Source: Lachnospiraceae bacterium
GTDB taxonomy: Bacteria; Bacillota; Clostridia; Lachnospirales; Lachnospiraceae
Assembly (NCBI GenBank): GCA_029100405.1
Contig: JAQXPG010000021.1
Span: 1-33,360, forward strand
Direction of reading: 5' to 3'
Length of the DNA: 33,360 nucleotides
Of the stretch, positions 22,548 to 29,912 are shown piece by piece (the stretch's first letter is position 1; every line of letters begins with the position of its first letter). The notes under the pieces were generated by a model. That model did not search any database, was not told the origin of the DNA, and saw nothing but the letters and a program-made list of their open reading frames with translations. The translations under genes and the position numbers were made by a program.

Positions 22548-24263
22548 TTGAATATCAAGGGACGAAAATTATTTGTCAAAGCGCTGGAAGCGGAAGGAGT
22601 GGATACTCTTTTTGCTTATCCCGGAGGCATGATAAACGAACTTACGGATGAGCTTTATAAGACGGACAAGATCCGTGTGATCCTGGGCCGTCATGAACAG
22701 GCTGTGGTCCATGAGGCCCAGGGTTATGCCCGTGCCAGGAATTGCTGCGGTGTTGCCCTGGTTACGAGCGGACCCGGCGCTACCAACACCATTACTGCGA
22801 TTGCGGATGCTCATTATGATAGTACACCGCTGGTTGTTTTCACCGGCCAGGTCCCTCAGGATCTGATCGGTAATGATGCTTTCCAGGAAGTTGACATTGT
22901 CGGAATGACCCGGTCGATCGTAAAATTCGGTGTTACCGTAAGAAAAAGAGAAGACCTGGGTCCCATTATAAAGATGGCCTTCTACATTGCAACCACAGGA
23001 AAGCCGGGTCCGGTCCTTATAGATATTCCGAAGGATATCCAGACTGCCATGGGCCCTTCTGATTACCCGGATCATGTGGATATCCGCGGTTACAAACCCA
23101 ATACTTCCGTTCATATCGGTCAGCTGAAGAAGGCTTATCAGCTGCTTCGGTCCGCCAGACAGCCCATGCTTCTTGCCGGCGGCGGGGTCAATATCAGTGG
23201 CGCCAATCAAGAACTTCTTCGTTTCGTAGAAACCATGCATCTTCCGGTTGTGACAACGGTCATGGGACGGGGAGCCATCCCTACGAACGATCCGCATTTT
23301 ATCGGAGATCTGGGACTCCATGGAAAATATGCTGCCAATATGGCAGTGTCCAATTGTGATGTACTGTTTTCCATCGGAACCCGCTTCAATGACAGGATCA
23401 CCGGAGATCTGAATGAATTTGCTCCTAAGGCGAAAATTATTCATGTCGATATCGATACATCTTCCATTTCCAGAAATGTGGTCGTGGATGTCCCAATCGT
23501 TGCGGATGCCGGACTGGCCCTGTCCAAACTGAATGAGTGGGCTGAGCCGATGGATACTGAGACCTGGTTTCAGAGAATCAGAGAATGGGACAGAGAACAT
23601 CCCCTGACTATGAAGAAGAACCAGGGTCTGACACCGGAGAAGATCATTCAGACCATGAATCAGGTCTTTCCGAAAGCAATCGTTACGACCGATGTCGGTC
23701 AGCATCAAATGTGGACCAGTCAGTTTCTGGAAGTCAATGCCGATAAGAAACTGATCACATCCGGTGGACTTGGAACCATGGGATTCGGTTTTCCGGCAGC
23801 GATCGGTGCCAAGGCCGGATGCCCGGACCTGCCGGTCCTCTGTGTGACCGGAGACGGCGGTTTCCAGATGAATATGCAGGAAATGGCGACTCTTGTGACC
23901 AACCGCCTGCCGGTGATCGTCTGCCTCTTTAACAATCAGTATCTCGGTATGGTCCGCCAGCAACAGGAACTCTATTATGGCAAACGTTATTGCATTACCT
24001 GCCTTCGAAAGAGAGACAATTGCCCGTCCAATTGCAAGGGACCCAATGACAAGTGCCCGCCCTATGTTCCGGATTTTATCAAATGGGCTGACAGCTATGG
24101 CGTGAAAGGTCTTCGTGTATCCAAGGAAGAGGAGGTCCTCCCGGCTTTTGAAGCGGCAAAGAAAGAGGATGGCCCTTTCCTGATCGAATTTATGATCTCG
24201 AGCGCCGAGCTGGTACTTCCTATGGTGAAGAATGGCGGCGCCATGAGTGATATGATTCTCTGA
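22548..24263 (+). CDS. ilvB: acetolactate synthase large subunit
   Basis: This ThDP enzyme condenses two pyruvates, or pyruvate and 2-oxobutyrate, in the first common step of branched-chain amino acid synthesis. It has 571 residues, a TTG start after GAGGGAGAG, the catalytic glutamate in GRHEQAVVHEAQGYAR, the FAD/ThDP middle domain, and the ThDP motif GDGGFQMNMQEMATLVTNRLPVIVCLFNN. ilvN follows, which separates it from catabolic AlsS. After LYYGKRY there is an insertion of about 20 residues with five cysteines: Cys482, 485, 492, 496 and 503. Most IlvB proteins have a short Ser/Thr/Asn loop there. The last 13 codons have been duplicated downstream. Confidence 0.95.
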   Translation: MNIKGRKLFVKALEAEGVDTLFAYPGGMINELTDELYKTDKIRVILGRHEQAVVHEAQGYARARNCCGVALVTSGPGATNTITAIADAHYDSTPLVVFTGQVPQDLIGNDAFQEVDIVGMTRSIVKFGVTVRKREDLGPIIKMAFYIATTGKPGPVLIDIPKDIQTAMGPSDYPDHVDIRGYKPNTSVHIGQLKKAYQLLRSARQPMLLAGGGVNISGANQELLRFVETMHLPVVTTVMGRGAIPTNDPHFIGDLGLHGKYAANMAVSNCDVLFSIGTRFNDRITGDLNEFAPKAKIIHVDIDTSSISRNVVVDVPIVADAGLALSKLNEWAEPMDTETWFQRIREWDREHPLTMKKNQGLTPEKIIQTMNQVFPKAIVTTDVGQHQMWTSQFLEVNADKKLITSGGLGTMGFGFPAAIGAKAGCPDLPVLCVTGDGGFQMNMQEMATLVTNRLPVIVCLFNNQYLGMVRQQQELYYGKRYCITCLRKRDNCPSNCKGPNDKCPPYVPDFIKWADSYGVKGLRVSKEEEVLPAFEAAKKEDGPFLIEFMISSAELVLPMVKNGGAMSDMIL

Positions 24264-24303
24264 TGGTGAAGAATGGCGGCGCCATGAGCGATATGATTCT
24301 CTG
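24222..24303. repeat. 41-bp tandem duplication of the ilvB 3' end
   Basis: The last 41 bases of ilvB (24222-24262) are repeated at 24263-24303 with one difference, AGT against AGC, both serine. The copy begins with an ATG that overlaps the ilvB stop (TGATG) and reads as a 13-codon frame ending in its own TGA, six bases before the ilvN Shine-Dalgarno. Confidence 0.95.
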
Positions 24304-24322
24304 ATCAAAAAGGAGGAAGATT

Positions 24323-24853
24323 TTGAAAGTAGATCATACATTGAAAGAACGCTGGATCGCGCTGTATGTAGAGAATTCCGTCGGTGTCCTTGCCAAGGTG
24401 TCCGGCCTTTTTTCCGGAAAATCCTATAATCTGCAGAGCCTGACGGTTGGAACGACCGAGCGGCCGGATACATCTCGCATGACGATCTCGGCCATGTGCG
24501 ATGACATTACTTTCGAGCAGATCAAAAAGCAGCTCAATACCATGGTGGAAGTGATCAAGGTGATTGATCTCACGGATCAGCCGATCCATATGAATGAGAT
24601 CCTCTATGCCAAGGTCTTCGGGCTGGACGAAAACGGAAAACAGGAAGTCTTTCGTATCGCCCAGGTCTTCAATACCTCTTCGGGAAATGTAAACCCGGTT
24701 GATATTGGCGCAGACAGTATTTTGCTGGAATCAACGTTGACTCCGAGACGAAATGACGATCTGGTTTCTCTCTTAAAGAAGGAATTCCACAAAATCGAAG
24801 TTACCCGGGGCGGAGCTGTAGCAGTGGAGTCGGTATCGACCAGCTGCAGATGA
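24323..24853 (+). CDS. ilvN: acetolactate synthase small (regulatory) subunit
   Basis: The regulatory subunit binds valine and stimulates the catalytic subunit. Residues 9-80 are an ACT domain: WIALYVENSVGVLAKVSGLFSGKSYNLQSLTVG carries the classical Gly-Val-Leu turn of the effector site. The C-terminal half (NEILYAKVFG... to VAVESVS) is the second ACT-like domain of IlvN. The start is TTG after a strong AAAAGGAGGAAG. With 176 residues it is of normal length. It sits 60 bases after ilvB, separated by the 41-bp duplication. Confidence 0.95.
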   Translation: MKVDHTLKERWIALYVENSVGVLAKVSGLFSGKSYNLQSLTVGTTERPDTSRMTISAMCDDITFEQIKKQLNTMVEVIKVIDLTDQPIHMNEILYAKVFGLDENGKQEVFRIAQVFNTSSGNVNPVDIGADSILLESTLTPRRNDDLVSLLKKEFHKIEVTRGGAVAVESVSTSCR

Positions 24854-24879
24854 GACCGGACAGAAAAGAAGGAAGTACC

Positions 24880-26553
24880 ATGAATAAGCATTGCAAGAAG
24901 AATAAGAGAATTCAAGTCATGTCTCTTCTCCTGTCAATTTCTCTGGCAGGAGGAGTCTTCTTTACGCCCCTTTACAGTCAGGCAAAAAGCAAGTCTTCCG
25001 TGGCAGAAGAGAGAAGACAGGAACTTTTGAAAAAACAGAAAGATGCCGAGTCAAAGAAGGCAGAAGCTAATGAGAATCTGAACAAGCTTATGAATGAGAA
25101 ACAAGATCTGGAGAAGAGCAAGACTTCGATCACAGATCAGATTTCTTCTGTCAGAGGCCAGATTCAATCTGCCCAGGATAAGGTGGCTGAGACCGGTCAG
25201 GATATTCAAAAACTCTCGGAAGATCTGACAGAAGCCGAGAACAAAGAGAATGAGCTGCATGACAAGATCAAAGAACAAATTGCCATTTCTTATGAGAATG
25301 AGACGGGAAAGAATGTATTGGTCTACATTTTAGAAAGCGGATCTCTGGCGGAATTTCTGAACCGGATGGAATATGCTTCCTCGATCTCGGCTTATAATAA
25401 GAGCCTCTTAGAATCTTATTCGAAATTAAAAGACGCGATCGCTTCGAAGTCTTCGGAATTGGAAAAACAGAAAGAAGAGGCAGAGAATGCAAAAGAGACC
25501 CTGGCTAAAAAGCAGGAGGAGCTTGGCAATCTTCTTTCGAGTACCAATCAGGAAATTGATTCCAAGGCCGAGGAGGTCAGTCTTGCTTCCGCGAATCTAG
25601 ATGAGATTGACCAACAGATCAAAGGATATAAAGCTGAGGTTCAGAAGATTGAACAGGATACGGCCAAGGCTCAGTCGAATCAGGTAAATGCAGCCCTGGA
25701 AGAACAGAAAAAGGAAAAAGATGCTGCAGTGGCCAATTTAGAGGTGCAGGAAAATGCGCTGAAACAGAAACAGGACGAACAGGCCAGACTGGATCAGATC
25801 ACAAAGCAGAAAGAAGCAGAACGGATCGCTGCGGAGCAGGCTGCAAATGCTGCAAAAGCTGCGGAGCAGGCTGCAAAAGACGAGGCAGCAAAGAGAGCTG
25901 CAGAGGAAGCAGCACAAAAGGCTGCGGCAGAAGCAGCGGCAAAAAAAGCAGCAGAAGAACAGGCCAGAGCTGAAGCGGAAGCCAAAAGAAAGGAATTAGA
26001 AGAGCAGCAAAATAAGACAGAAGAAGCCAGGGCTCAGGTCGAGAATATTTCGAAAGTCACATCATCTGCAGGAAGAGTCTATAATGCCGGTGCCCAGGAA
26101 GTAAAGCTTCTGGGGGCCATCTGTCAGGCAGAGGCCGGAAACCAGGGTTATAATGGAATGCTTGCCGTCGCAAGCGTCATTATGAACCGGGTCTATATCA
26201 AAAAGTATGGATTTGCCAGTCAGAACAGCATTACTTCGGTGGTTTATGCAAGAAATCAGTTTGAACCGGTTCGGAGGAAAATGGTAGTAAGATCGGGAAA
26301 GGGTTATGTCGAAACCGGAGAAACTGTATTGGAATATTATCTCAATCACTACGATACTAAAGTTTCTTCAAATGCCAAAAATGCTGCGGCAGCGGCCCTT
26401 CGAGGAAGCCGCTATACGACAGGCTCCGGTCCCATGAACCAGCTCTTCTTCATGACACCGGCAGCCTATAATGCCCAGACCTGGTTCAGTAAGAGCAAAG
26501 TCCGCGACTACTTCCAGCTCGGAGGCCATGTATTTTTTAATGTGAATGTATAA
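24880..26553 (+). CDS. secreted coiled-coil protein with SleB-type cell wall hydrolase domain
   Basis: The ATG at 24880 follows GAAGGAAG and opens a signal peptide (KNKRIQVMSLLLSISLAGGVFFTPLYSQA). Residues about 40-260 are a PcsB-like coiled coil with the membrane-segment-free pattern of wall hydrolases activated by FtsEX. Residues about 270-390 are an Ala/Glu/Lys-rich helix with AAEQAANAAKAAEQ-like repeats. The last 150 residues form a hydrolase_2 (SleB/CwlJ) domain starting AICQAEAGNQGYNGMLAVASVIMNRV, with Glu418 as likely catalytic acid; SleB enzymes are lytic transglycosylases acting on cortex or wall peptidoglycan. The combination suggests septal or wall turnover rather than germination. 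It may be co-transcribed with ilvBN, 26 bases upstream. Confidence 0.9.
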   Translation: MNKHCKKNKRIQVMSLLLSISLAGGVFFTPLYSQAKSKSSVAEERRQELLKKQKDAESKKAEANENLNKLMNEKQDLEKSKTSITDQISSVRGQIQSAQDKVAETGQDIQKLSEDLTEAENKENELHDKIKEQIAISYENETGKNVLVYILESGSLAEFLNRMEYASSISAYNKSLLESYSKLKDAIASKSSELEKQKEEAENAKETLAKKQEELGNLLSSTNQEIDSKAEEVSLASANLDEIDQQIKGYKAEVQKIEQDTAKAQSNQVNAALEEQKKEKDAAVANLEVQENALKQKQDEQARLDQITKQKEAERIAAEQAANAAKAAEQAAKDEAAKRAAEEAAQKAAAEAAAKKAAEEQARAEAEAKRKELEEQQNKTEEARAQVENISKVTSSAGRVYNAGAQEVKLLGAICQAEAGNQGYNGMLAVASVIMNRVYIKKYGFASQNSITSVVYARNQFEPVRRKMVVRSGKGYVETGETVLEYYLNHYDTKVSSNAKNAAAAALRGSRYTTGSGPMNQLFFMTPAAYNAQTWFSKSKVRDYFQLGGHVFFNVNV

Positions 26554-26554
26554 T

Positions 26555-26592
26555 GGCTCGATTCCCTTAGCTTTAGCTAAGGGAATCGAGCC
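26555..26592. terminator. 17-bp perfect hairpin after the wall hydrolase
   Basis: GGCTCGATTCCCTTAGC (26555-26571) pairs perfectly with GCTAAGGGAATCGAGCC (26576-26592) over a TTTA loop, starting two bases after the stop codon. No T-run follows at once. A second hairpin, GCAGAAAACGAA/TTCGGTTTCTGC, follows at 26598-26624. Confidence 0.75.
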
Positions 26593-26631
26593 AGGAGCAG
26601 AAAACGAACTTGTTCGGTTTCTGCGACGTCT

Positions 26632-26665
26632 GTCCCGATGAACGAAGGTCATCGGGACAAAAAAA
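26632..26665 (-). terminator. terminator for minus-strand transcripts (relQ)
   Basis: GTCCCGATGA (26632-26641) pairs with TCATCGGGAC (26649-26658). The run of A residues at 26659-26665 would be a U-run 3' of nothing on the plus strand but leads the stem on the minus strand, so function there is uncertain; the stem itself is unambiguous. Confidence 0.45.
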
Positions 26666-26677
26666 TAATATCGAATC

Positions 26678-26745
26678 CATTAGCACTAGCTAATGTCATC
26701 GAGCCAAATCCCGATGAACGAAGGTCATCGAGACTGTTTTTTTTT
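26678..26745 (+). terminator. second hairpin module ending in a T9 run
   Basis: CATTAGC-ACTA-GCTAATG (26678-26695) is followed by CGATGA (26712-26717) pairing with TCATCG (26725-26730) and then nine T residues (26737-26745). This is a credible terminator for plus-strand transcripts. Its last bases overlap the relQ stop codon. It repeats the sequence of the preceding module (CCGATGAACGAAGGTCATCG occurs in both). Confidence 0.75.
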
Positions 26746-27454
26746 ACGACTCCGGTACGATCTCCGACCGTACATACTCCATTCTTCGATCAAGATCAGC
26801 ACACTCTTCGGCACAGATGGAAAGCTCTTTTTCCAGGGCTTTCAACTGATCACCGGAGAGATTTTTCTTATAGCGGAGCTTATGCTCAAGCGAAGCCCAG
26901 AAATCCATGGCGATGGTCCGAATTTGGACCTCGACAAAGACATCCTTCCTTCCGAATTCCGTAAAGATCGGGACCTGGACGATCAGGTGGAGAGAACGGT
27001 AACCGTTGGGTTTTGGATTGTTGATATAGTCTTTCTTTTCGATCAGAGTAATATCATCCTGGGCCAGAAAGTACTTGGCGATGCGGAAAACATCCTCCTC
27101 AAAAGAACAAATGACGCGGATACCTGCTATGTCTCGGATGTTTTCTTCTATGGATTCTACACTTAGTGGCAGACCTTTTTTCTGAACCTTTTTCATGATG
27201 GATTCCATGGACTTGACACGGCTTTTGATCGATTCGATCGGGTTGCCATCGTATTTCATGCCAAGCCGTTCATTTAAGACTTTGAATTTTGTTTCCACCT
27301 CATAGACCGCACATTGATAATTGGCGATCATTTGGCGGAAGGGAAGAGTTTGTTCATCCAAATTTCCAAGAATACCGTCCAAATTGATGTGTTTGATCCA
27401 GTCGGCAGGAATAATACCTTGCTGGAATTGTTTTATATTTTCAAGTTGATTCAT
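26744..27454 (-). CDS. relQ: RelQ-type small alarmone synthetase
   Basis: A single-domain (p)ppGpp synthetase, which transfers pyrophosphate from ATP to GTP or GDP. It has 236 residues, no hydrolase domain and no TGS/ACT regulatory region. Motifs are IKSRVKSMESIMKK (ATP side), IRDIAGIRVICSF, NPKPNGYRSLHLIVQVP (G-loop with the tyrosine that stacks on GTP), and VEVQIRTIAMDFWASLEHKLRYKK. This matches RelQ (YjbM) more than RelP. RBS is AAGGGATTAAG. It is transcribed alone toward the wall hydrolase gene. Confidence 0.94.
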   Translation of the reverse strand: MNQLENIKQFQQGIIPADWIKHINLDGILGNLDEQTLPFRQMIANYQCAVYEVETKFKVLNERLGMKYDGNPIESIKSRVKSMESIMKKVQKKGLPLSVESIEENIRDIAGIRVICSFEEDVFRIAKYFLAQDDITLIEKKDYINNPKPNGYRSLHLIVQVPIFTEFGRKDVFVEVQIRTIAMDFWASLEHKLRYKKNLSGDQLKALEKELSICAEECADLDRRMEYVRSEIVPES

Positions 27455-27478
27455 CTTAATCCCTTATTTCTAAATACA

Positions 27479-27506
27479 ATCATAAACCAGATACTGCCAT
27501 AAACAA
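27479..27506 (-). promoter_or_regulatory. possible relQ promoter
   Basis: On the minus strand TTGTTT (27501-27506), a 16-base spacer and TATGAT (27479-27484) lie 25 bases before the start codon. Confidence 0.35.
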
Positions 27507-27895
27507 TTACTGGCATCAATTTTTGCTCTTTTCTGCTCAAAGCATTGCATCTGTTTTCGAACAAATGCGATCGATTGTTGCTATATCATACCACATCCAG
27601 CGAGAGACGTAAAAACTGCTGCCAGAGCAATTTCCAGGATAAAATTCTTGATTGAAAGGCAGTTCGGATGCCAAAGATCCTGGGCTATGATAAAATCAAT
27701 TTGCACAATCCGTATGGACTTGACGGACTGACTCGACTCCTGCGAATATCGTAGGGAGGGGAAAAAATCAAAAATCGGATATTGGGATAGGAAATTTAGG
27801 CCTCATTTAGCGTACTTTATCATATAGGGAATCGGTTTGCAAAAATCCGATAGTAGATATAAGGATTCCCTATCGGATTTTGAAGAAATGATTCC
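27507..27895. other. gene-free stretch before the 61-bp repeats
   Basis: No credible frame or structured RNA is visible. It contains isolated relatives of the TATCGTAA box (GAATATCGTAGG near 27743; AATCCGATAGTAG and CCTATCGGATTTT near 27843-27880, the latter two forming an inverted pair). A GATAAAAT near 27686 could be a -10 element without a clear -35. Confidence 0.4.
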
Positions 27896-28058
27896 CATTA
27901 CGATAAATGGCTCTGGGATAAGGGTTGGAACTATCGTAAATTGGACAAATCCTTCGCATTACGATAAATGGTTCTGAGATAAGGGTTGGAACTATCGTCA
28001 ATTGGACAAATCCTTCCCATTACGATAAATGGCTCTGGAATAAGGGTTGGGACTATCG
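27896..28058. repeat. 61-bp TATCGTAA-box repeats, second locus
   Basis: Units start at 27896, 27957 and 28018, exactly 61 bases apart; the third is cut after about 41 bases. Each begins CATTACGATAAATGG and contains ACTATCGTAAATTGG, so TTACGATA and TATCGTAA boxes alternate as at 14677-14955. Degenerate boxes continue to 28105 (ATTACGATTTAGG, CTTACGATTTACA). Confidence 0.9.
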
Positions 28059-28115
28059 AAAAAATCATAAGCATTGCTTATTACGATTTAGGTCACTTAC
28101 GATTTACATCACGCC

Positions 28116-28133
28116 TTGTTAAAAAAATAACGA
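28116..28133. promoter_or_regulatory. Rex-like operator 1
   Basis: TTGTTAAAAAAATAACGA matches the Rex consensus TTGTTAANNNNTTAACAA except at two positions of the right arm. It ends seven bases before the -35 of the promoter at 28141. Rex is a repressor that leaves DNA when NADH is high. Confidence 0.65.
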
Positions 28134-28140
28134 AAAGCTA

Positions 28141-28169
28141 TTGAATTGATTTATGTACAATGCTATAAT
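28141..28169 (+). promoter_or_regulatory. promoter 1 of the butyrate gene cluster
   Basis: TTGAAT (28141-28146), a 17-base spacer and TGC-TATAAT (28164-28169, extended -10) make a strong sigma-A promoter. The leader that follows holds AGGTT...GGAG-AACGGA-CTCC-AACCT (28193-28222), a bulged hairpin, and a T7 run at 28241-28247 that is too far from it to form a normal terminator. Confidence 0.75.
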
Positions 28170-28255
28170 GCCTTATGTCGGGCGAATGAAACAGGTTTCA
28201 GAAGGAGAACGGACTCCAACCTAGTAGTAAGGACCCTATATTTTTTTGACTATGT

Positions 28256-28273
28256 TTGTTAAAAAAATAACAA
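28256..28273. promoter_or_regulatory. Rex-like operator 2
   Basis: TTGTTAAAAAAATAACAA differs from the Rex consensus at one position and is a perfect TTGTTA/TAACAA inverted repeat. It is 140 bases from operator 1 and shares its A-rich centre. It sits 11 bases before the -35 of promoter 2. Confidence 0.75.
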
Positions 28274-28284
28274 AATAATTACAG

Positions 28285-28314
28285 TTGACACTCATGTCAC
28301 AAAACAAAAATACT
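28285..28314 (+). promoter_or_regulatory. promoter 2 of the butyrate gene cluster
   Basis: TTGACA (28285-28290), an 18-base spacer and AATACT (28309-28314) form a moderate promoter 74 bases before the start of the CoA-transferase gene. Confidence 0.45.
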
Positions 28315-28387
28315 GACAGCATCGTTATTACGAGAATAAGCAGTTATTACGAGATTAAGCAATAGAAGCTTTCGGGTGAGAGGGAAA

Positions 28388-29734
28388 ATGGATTACGAAA
28401 AAGAATATCAGCAAAAGTTGGTTACAGCAGATCAGGCTGCAGCTGTAGTGAAGGATGGCGACTGGGTAGACTATGGTTGGTGTGTAGGTACCAACAAAGC
28501 TTTCGATAAAGCCTTAGCCAAAAGAATGCCCGAACTGCATGATATCAAGTGCAGAGGTGGAATACTTCTCCACGAGCCGGAAATTTTCAAAGTAGAAAAT
28601 GCAGCCGAACATTTCACATGGAACAGCTGGTTCATGAATCCGGTAGAACGCCATGCCCAGAGCAAGGGTTTCTGCTACATGACACCGCTTCGCTATTCCG
28701 AACTCCCGAAGCTTTATCTGGAGAGCAAGGATCCTTTGGATGTTGCAGTTATGCAGGTATCCCCGATGGATTCCTATGGCTACTTTAACTTTGGACCCAA
28801 TGCAAGCCATATGTTTGCAGTTGTAAAGCGGGCGAAGAAAGTCATCGTTGAAGTGAATGAGAACATGCCGGTCTGCCTGGGTCATAGAGAATCCTACGTT
28901 CACATCGATGACGTCGATATGATCATTGAAGGTGAGAATGAACCAATCGATGAAGTTCCAGCCGGCGGCCCTGCTTCAGCAATTGACGAAGCTGTTGCAA
29001 AGCTGGTTGTTCCGGAGATCCCGGACGGCGCAACCCTTCAGCTTGGAATCGGCGGTATGCCGAATGCTATCGGCCAGATGATTGCAAAATCCGACCTCAA
29101 GCACCTTGGAGTTCATACCGAGATGTATGTTGATTCCTATATCGATATGGTCGAGGCCGGGAAGATCGATGGCAGTCTGAAGAATATAGACCGAGGCCTT
29201 CAGACCTATGCTTTCGCGGCAGGTTCCAAAAAGTTGTATGACTATCTGGATCATAACCCGGAATGCTGCGGACGAGTCGTAAGCTATGTCAATGATCCGT
29301 ATGTTATTTCACAATTAGACAATTTCATCTCTATCAATAATGCAGTTGATGTCGATCTCTCCGGACAGGTCAATGCCGAGAGCGCAGGTGTTCGTAATAT
29401 CTCCGGCTCCGGCGGCCAACAGGATTTTGTTCTTGGAGCTTACATGTCCCATGGCGGTAAATCCTTTATCTGCCTGTCTTCGACTTATAAGAATAAGAAG
29501 ACAGGGAAGCTTGAAAGCCGGATCCGGCCGACACTGGAAGAGGGAAGTCAGACGACTGATACCAGAACCAATACCATGTACATTGTTACCGAGTACGGTA
29601 TGGTAAATCTGAAGGGCCTGACCTCCTGGCAGAGGGCAGAAGGCCTCATCAACATTGCACATCCGGATTGCCGGGAGGATTTGATCCAGGCAGCCGAGAA
29701 GATGCATATCTGGCGAAATTCCAATAAGAGATAA
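28388..29734 (+). CDS. but: butyryl-CoA:acetate CoA-transferase
   Basis: This enzyme makes butyrate by moving CoA from butyryl-CoA to acetate, the last step in most gut butyrate formers. The start at ATG 28388 gives [12 protein letters not shown] and 448 residues, matching Roseburia-type But; an upstream GTG at 28376 would add four residues. Characteristic blocks are [52 protein letters not shown], then [14 protein letters not shown] with the catalytic glutamate, then [15 protein letters not shown] and [11 protein letters not shown]. The 4-hydroxybutyrate CoA-transferase relative cannot be excluded by sequence alone, but the neighbouring thl-hbd-bcd genes favour butyrate. Codon use is that of a highly expressed gene. 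Confidence 0.93.
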   Translation: MDYEKEYQQKLVTADQAAAVVKDGDWVDYGWCVGTNKAFDKALAKRMPELHDIKCRGGILLHEPEIFKVENAAEHFTWNSWFMNPVERHAQSKGFCYMTPLRYSELPKLYLESKDPLDVAVMQVSPMDSYGYFNFGPNASHMFAVVKRAKKVIVEVNENMPVCLGHRESYVHIDDVDMIIEGENEPIDEVPAGGPASAIDEAVAKLVVPEIPDGATLQLGIGGMPNAIGQMIAKSDLKHLGVHTEMYVDSYIDMVEAGKIDGSLKNIDRGLQTYAFAAGSKKLYDYLDHNPECCGRVVSYVNDPYVISQLDNFISINNAVDVDLSGQVNAESAGVRNISGSGGQQDFVLGAYMSHGGKSFICLSSTYKNKKTGKLESRIRPTLEEGSQTTDTRTNTMYIVTEYGMVNLKGLTSWQRAEGLINIAHPDCREDLIQAAEKMHIWRNSNKR

Positions 29735-29821
29735 GAGCCGGATCTTGCCGGGTGGGAAGGAAACTTTGGATTTCATTCGAAAACCTCGATTCCCGGCCAA
29801 TATATTTTCCATGGATTTAGG

Positions 29822-29857
29822 TGCAACGCTCTACATTTCTAACATAAGAGCGTGCCT
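29822..29857. other. hairpin in the but-thl gap
   Basis: GCAACGCTCT (29823-29832) and AGAGCGTGC (about 29847-29855) form a stem with one unpaired base in the 178-base gap between but and thl. No T-run follows, so it may be a processing or stability element. A weak TATAAA at 29862 could be a -10 for thl. Confidence 0.4.
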
Positions 29858-29912
29858 GAATTATAAAGAAGTAGATAATAGTATGTTCATGAAAACCTAG
29901 GAGGTAAAAGAA

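Noticed and set aside
22569..24473. 634-codon minus-strand open frame opposite ilvB and ilvN
   Set aside because: It is the mirror of two well-supported genes, has no ribosome binding site, and its translation has no recognisable domains. It comes from codon bias in ilvB.
28193..28222. Guanidine-II (mini-ykkC) riboswitch, because of the ACGG in the loop before but
   Set aside because: Only one hairpin is present, the loop is AACGGA with weak closing pairs, and the downstream gene is not a guanidine gene.
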